Source of the DNA: Neoroseomonas oryzicola | GTDB lineage: Bacteria > Pseudomonadota > Alphaproteobacteria > Acetobacterales > Acetobacteraceae | Length of the DNA stretch: 64,000 nt | Assembly: GCF_012163135.1 (NCBI RefSeq) | Contig: NZ_JAAVUP010000002.1 | Coordinates: 248,001-312,000, forward strand | Direction: 5' to 3' | Part shown: piece by piece, positions 60,798 through 64,000 of the stretch | How positions within the stretch are numbered: the stretch's first letter is position 1 | Layout of the letters: every line of letters starts with the position of its first letter | The notes under the pieces: model-generated | The model's database searches: none | Seen by the model: only the letters and a program-made list of their open reading frames with translations | Told to the model about the DNA's origin: nothing | Program-made: the position numbers and the translations under genes

Positions 60798-62177
60798 ATG
60801 ACCGATACCCCCGCGCCCCGGAAGCGCCTGCTGATCCGCACCTGGGGCTGCCAGATGAACGTCTATGACAGCGCCCGCATGGCGGACGTCCTGGCTCCGC
60901 TCGGCTATGCGCCCACCGAGCAGGTGGAGGAGGCCGACATGGTCATCCTCAACACCTGCCACATCCGGGAAAAGGCGACGGAGAAAGTGTTCTCCGACCT
61001 GGGCCGCCTGCGCGAGGCAAAGCAGGCCAAGGGCGGGGAGATGGTGATCGCGGTCGCCGGTTGCGTCGCCCAGGCCGAGGGTGCGGAGATCACCGCCCGC
61101 GCGCCCTGGGTCGACCTGGTGCTCGGCCCGCAATCCTACCACCGCCTGCCGGAGATGGTCGCCCGCGCCGCCCGCGCCGCCGGCGCGGTGATCGAGACCG
61201 AGTTCCCCACCGAGGACAAGTTCGACCACCTGCCCGAGACGACGGCGCCACAGGGGGCGACGGCCTTCCTCACGATCCAGGAAGGCTGCGACAAGTTCTG
61301 TTCCTTCTGCGTCGTGCCCTATACGCGCGGGTCGGAATATTCCCGCCCCGTGGCCGCCATCGTCGCGGAGGCCGAACGGCTCGTCTCGCTGGGCGCGCGG
61401 GAAATCACCCTGCTCGGCCAGAACGTGAATGCCTGGCACGGGGAGGGGCCGGACGGCCGCGCCTGGACGCTCGGGCGGCTTGCGCGGCGGCTGGCGGAGA
61501 TCGAGGGCCTGGTGCGAATCCGCTACACCACGTCCCACCCGCGCGACATGGATGACGACCTGATCGCCGCCCATGGCGACACGCCGGCGCTGATGCCGTT
61601 CCTGCACCTGCCGGTGCAGTCGGGCTCCGACCGGGTGCTCAGGATGATGAACCGCGGGCACACGGCCGCCGACTACCTGCGCCTGGTCGAGCGCCTGCGC
61701 GCGGCGCGGCCGGACCTCGCCCTGTCCACCGACATCATCGCCGGCCATCCCGGCGAGAGCGACGCCGACCACGCCGCGACGCTCGCGCTGATCCGCGAGG
61801 TCGGCTTCGCCCAGGCCTTCTCCTTCAAGTATTCCGCACGCCCCGGCACCCCGGCCTCGACCATGGCGGGGCAGGTGGACGAAGCGGTGAAGGATGCCCG
61901 CCTCGCCGAGGTCCAGGCCCTGCTGCGCGACCAGCAGACCGCCTTCAACCGCTCCCGCGCCGGGATGCTGGCCGAGGTGCTGGTGACCGGCCCCGGCCGC
62001 CATCCCGGCCAGATGGCCGGCCGCACCCCCTGGCTGAACCCGGTGCATTTCGACGGGCCCGCCGATCTCATCGGGCAGGTCGTGCCGGTGCGGATCCTCG
62101 CCGGGCATCCCAATTCCCTCACAGGGGCGCTCGCCGCGCCCCGCAACGCCGAGCCAGGGGAGAGACCCGCCGCTTGA
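60798..62177 (+). CDS. miaB: tRNA-2-methylthio-N6-dimethylallyladenosine synthase MiaB
   Basis: A 459-residue radical-SAM methylthiotransferase that adds a methylthio group to i6A37 of tRNA. Three N-terminal cluster cysteines are in [22 protein letters not shown] and [10 protein letters not shown], the radical-SAM CxxxCxxC in [17 protein letters not shown], and a TRAM domain ends the protein. It heads the operon miaB-phoH-ybeY-corC. Confidence 0.95.
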   Translation: MTDTPAPRKRLLIRTWGCQMNVYDSARMADVLAPLGYAPTEQVEEADMVILNTCHIREKATEKVFSDLGRLREAKQAKGGEMVIAVAGCVAQAEGAEITARAPWVDLVLGPQSYHRLPEMVARAARAAGAVIETEFPTEDKFDHLPETTAPQGATAFLTIQEGCDKFCSFCVVPYTRGSEYSRPVAAIVAEAERLVSLGAREITLLGQNVNAWHGEGPDGRAWTLGRLARRLAEIEGLVRIRYTTSHPRDMDDDLIAAHGDTPALMPFLHLPVQSGSDRVLRMMNRGHTAADYLRLVERLRAARPDLALSTDIIAGHPGESDADHAATLALIREVGFAQAFSFKYSARPGTPASTMAGQVDEAVKDARLAEVQALLRDQQTAFNRSRAGMLAEVLVTGPGRHPGQMAGRTPWLNPVHFDGPADLIGQVVPVRILAGHPNSLTGALAAPRNAEPGERPAA

Positions 62178-63223
62178 CCGCCACGCACAGCATCGCCCTC
62201 CGCGCCACGGATCCCCGCAGCCCGATCGAGCAACGCTCCGTCACGCTGCAGTTCGACGACAACGTCCTCCTGCCTCTGCTCCACGGCGAGCATGACCGGC
62301 ACCTGGCGCGGATCGAGCAGGTGCTCGGCGTCAGGCTGTTCTCCAGGGGCAACCGCATCGCCATCTCAGGCGGGGCGGAACGGACCGAGATGGCGGAGGC
62401 GGCGCTGCTGGCGCTGTGGAAACGGCTGGAGCAGGGACAGCATGTGGGAACGGCGGAAGTGGAAGCGGCGGTGAGACTGGCCGAGGGCGGCGCCGAGCAG
62501 GGCGAACCCCGCCTGCCGCTGCGCGACCTGCCGGCCATCCGCACCCGCAAGGGCGCGATCGCGCCGCGTTCGGCGGCCCAGGGCGCCTATATCGAGATGC
62601 TGGCAACCCATGAGATGGTCTTCGGCGTCGGCCCGGCGGGCACCGGCAAGACCTACCTCGCGGTCGCGCAGGGGGTCGCCCTGCTGCAGACCGGGCGGGT
62701 CGACCGCATCGTGCTGTCCCGCCCCGCGGTCGAGGCCGGGGAACGGCTCGGCTTCCTGCCGGGCGACATGAAGGAGAAGGTCGATCCCTATCTCCGCCCC
62801 CTCTATGACGCGCTGAACGACATGCTGCCGCCCGAACAGGTGGCCAAGCGCATCGAGCGCGGCGAGATCGAGATCGCCCCGCTCGCCTTCATGCGCGGGC
62901 GGACGCTCGCCCATTGCTACGCCATCCTGGACGAGGCCCAGAACACCACCCCCGCCCAGATGAAGATGTTCCTCACCCGCATGGGGGAGGGGTCGCGCAT
63001 GGTCATCACCGGCGACCCCACCCAGGTGGACCTGCCCTCCGGCCAGCCCTCCGGCCTGATCGAGGCGCTGCGCATCCTCGAAGGCGTCAACGGGATCGGT
63101 GTCACGAGATTCGCCGAGCGGGATGTGGTAAGGCATCCCCTGGTGGCCCGGATCGTCGCCGCCTATGGGCGGTCGGACGAGCAGTCCCGGGCGAAGAAGG
63201 AGAGGTATGGAACCGGGAAGTAG
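62174..63223 (+). CDS. phoH: PhoH-like ATPase (YbeZ)
   Basis: A 349-residue PhoH-family ATPase. The Walker A motif is [11 protein letters not shown] (about residue 155) and Walker [15 protein letters not shown] short KH-like region leads. It overlaps the miaB stop (TTGA). PhoH/YbeZ partners YbeY in rRNA maturation and RNA handling, and ybeY follows directly here. The frame begins with TTG, the only start close to the miaB end. Confidence 0.92.
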   Translation: MTATHSIALRATDPRSPIEQRSVTLQFDDNVLLPLLHGEHDRHLARIEQVLGVRLFSRGNRIAISGGAERTEMAEAALLALWKRLEQGQHVGTAEVEAAVRLAEGGAEQGEPRLPLRDLPAIRTRKGAIAPRSAAQGAYIEMLATHEMVFGVGPAGTGKTYLAVAQGVALLQTGRVDRIVLSRPAVEAGERLGFLPGDMKEKVDPYLRPLYDALNDMLPPEQVAKRIERGEIEIAPLAFMRGRTLAHCYAILDEAQNTTPAQMKMFLTRMGEGSRMVITGDPTQVDLPSGQPSGLIEALRILEGVNGIGVTRFAERDVVRHPLVARIVAAYGRSDEQSRAKKERYGTGK

Positions 63224-63734
63224 CCGTCCCGGCCGCGATCGTATTTCCGACGATCAGGCTGGGCTTCGGAACGGGTCGACGGAGATCGCCGATATCTCCG
63301 TGATCCTGGCGGCGCCGGGCTGGCGCGCCGCCGTCAAGCGGCCGGAGGCGCTCGCGCGCCGGGCCGCAGAGGCCGCCCTGCGCGAGGCAGGGGCCTCCGG
63401 CGCCATCACAGTGCTGCTGACCGACGACAGCGAGGTGAAGCGGCTGAACAGCCAGCACCGCGCCAAGGTCAAGCCGACCAACGTGCTGTCCTTCCCCGCC
63501 GGCGTGCCGGGCCAGCTCGGCGACGTCGCGCTCGCCCTCGGCGTCGTCCGGCGCGAGGCGCGGGAGGCCGGGCGCAAGACCGCGGCGCATCTCGCCCACC
63601 TGGTCGCGCATGGCGCCCTGCACCTCGCGGGGCACGACCACATCCTCGCCGGCGAGGCCCGCCGCATGGAACGCGCCGAGGCGCGCATCATGCGCCGCCT
63701 CGGCCTGCCCAACCCGTGGCGGGGGGTATCATGA
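63207..63734 (+). CDS. ybeY: Endoribonuclease YbeY
   Basis: A 175-residue zinc endoribonuclease for 16S rRNA 3'-end maturation and ribosome quality control. The metal-binding motif HGALHLAGHDH (HxxxHxxxxxH) and the preceding PTNVLSFPAG are diagnostic. AAGGAGAGGT precedes the ATG at 63207; the gene overlaps phoH by 17 bp. Confidence 0.93.
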   Translation: MEPGSSRPGRDRISDDQAGLRNGSTEIADISVILAAPGWRAAVKRPEALARRAAEAALREAGASGAITVLLTDDSEVKRLNSQHRAKVKPTNVLSFPAGVPGQLGDVALALGVVRREAREAGRKTAAHLAHLVAHGALHLAGHDHILAGEARRMERAEARIMRRLGLPNPWRGVS

Positions 63735-64000
63735 GCGACCTCTCGGGCAAGCCAGGCCTGTTCTGGAAGCTGCAAGGCCTGCTTCGCCGCAAGGAGGCGG
63801 AATCCGTCCGCAACCGCGTCGGCGAGCTGATCGAGCGCGGCGAGGACCATCGCCCCGACGACATCGGCGACGACAGCGACCTCGACACCCATGAGCGCGC
63901 GCTGCTGTCCAACGTGCTGCGCCTGCAGGGCACCACCGCCTACGACATCATGGTGCCGCGCGCGGACATCACCGCCATGCCCGAGGACTACACCCTCGAG
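63731..64000 (+). CDS. CorC/HlyC-like CBS-domain protein, cut by window end
   Basis: The first 90 residues of a hemolysin C/CorC-type protein: the acidic GEDHRPDDIGDDSDLDTHER linker, then ALLSNVLRLQGTTAYDIMVPRADI, where the CBS pair begins. CorC assists magnesium and cobalt efflux. The start overlaps the ybeY stop (ATGA), completing the conserved operon. The rest lies beyond the window. Confidence 0.88.
   Translation, partial: MSDLSGKPGLFWKLQGLLRRKEAESVRNRVGELIERGEDHRPDDIGDDSDLDTHERALLSNVLRLQGTTAYDIMVPRADITAMPEDYTLE

Overview
The window is about 64 kb of very GC-rich chromosome, densely packed, with genes on both strands. It looks like an alphaproteobacterium, most likely an Acetobacteraceae member of the Roseomonas type. 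The pointers are a MucR-type regulator, an alphaproteobacterial Fur/Mur-type regulator, a PetP/PetR-like regulator pair beside ilvE, an OlsB ornithine-lipid acyltransferase, the miaB-phoH-ybeY-corC gene order, and many stand-alone TctC/Bug solute-binding proteins. This placement is inferred from gene content, not from a phylogeny. No phage, insertion sequence, CRISPR array, toxin-antitoxin pair or integrase was seen.

Layout. 1-7.1 kb: the C-terminal two thirds of a P-type ATPase, a small ABM-like protein, an M20 carbamoylase/hydantoinase-type hydrolase followed by an amidase, two small proteins, an SDR and tRNA-Arg(CCG). 7.1-14.5 kb: a GNAT, a Kef-type antiporter, a PanE-like reductase, a MarR regulator, a beta-hydroxyacid dehydrogenase, a cupin overlapping a second amidase, and a cysteine-dioxygenase-like cupin. 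14.4-21.6 kb: a sugar-acid catabolic island with an IlvD/Edd dehydratase, a GntR/FCD regulator, a DapA-family lyase, a TRAP transporter (DctPQM) and a uronate-dehydrogenase-like SDR. The island carries two copies of one palindromic operator. 21.6-26.6 kb: ilvE with a GNAT, divergent from a MarR-response regulator-histidine kinase-membrane protein operon. 26.6-30.2 kb: two Bug proteins and lpd, followed by an array of three hairpin-bearing repeats.

30.5-36.9 kb: a GNAT, a MocR-type regulator divergent from a type Ic aspartate aminotransferase (shared operator palindrome), a GST, a PhzF protein, small membrane proteins and an RlmM-like methyltransferase. 37-45.8 kb: an EF-hand mini-protein, a YihY protein, an enolase-superfamily enzyme, a D-2-hydroxyacid dehydrogenase, a membrane metallophosphoesterase, a CBS-BON protein, an SDR, a GSDH-type sugar dehydrogenase and a PEP mutase/isocitrate lyase family enzyme. 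45.8-52.3 kb: an enoyl-CoA hydratase with two acyl-CoA dehydrogenases, a PaiB-like protein, a DUF6494 protein, a third amidase and a Bug protein. 52.4-64 kb: a housekeeping block (tsaB-rimI, tusA, mucR, fur/mur, olsB ... plsC/olsA-like, miaB-phoH-ybeY-corC) interrupted by a GST, two Bug proteins and an opine-dehydrogenase-family enzyme.

The strongest unexplained sequence signals are three. First, a palindromic element of about 85-130 bp occurs three times (36859-36959, 51212-51341, 56376-56457) with perfect stems and conserved cores. Second, a tandem hairpin repeat lies downstream of lpd. Third, matched operators tie the uronate/aldonate island together. I found no convincing wholly new multi-gene system; most genes belong to recognisable families.
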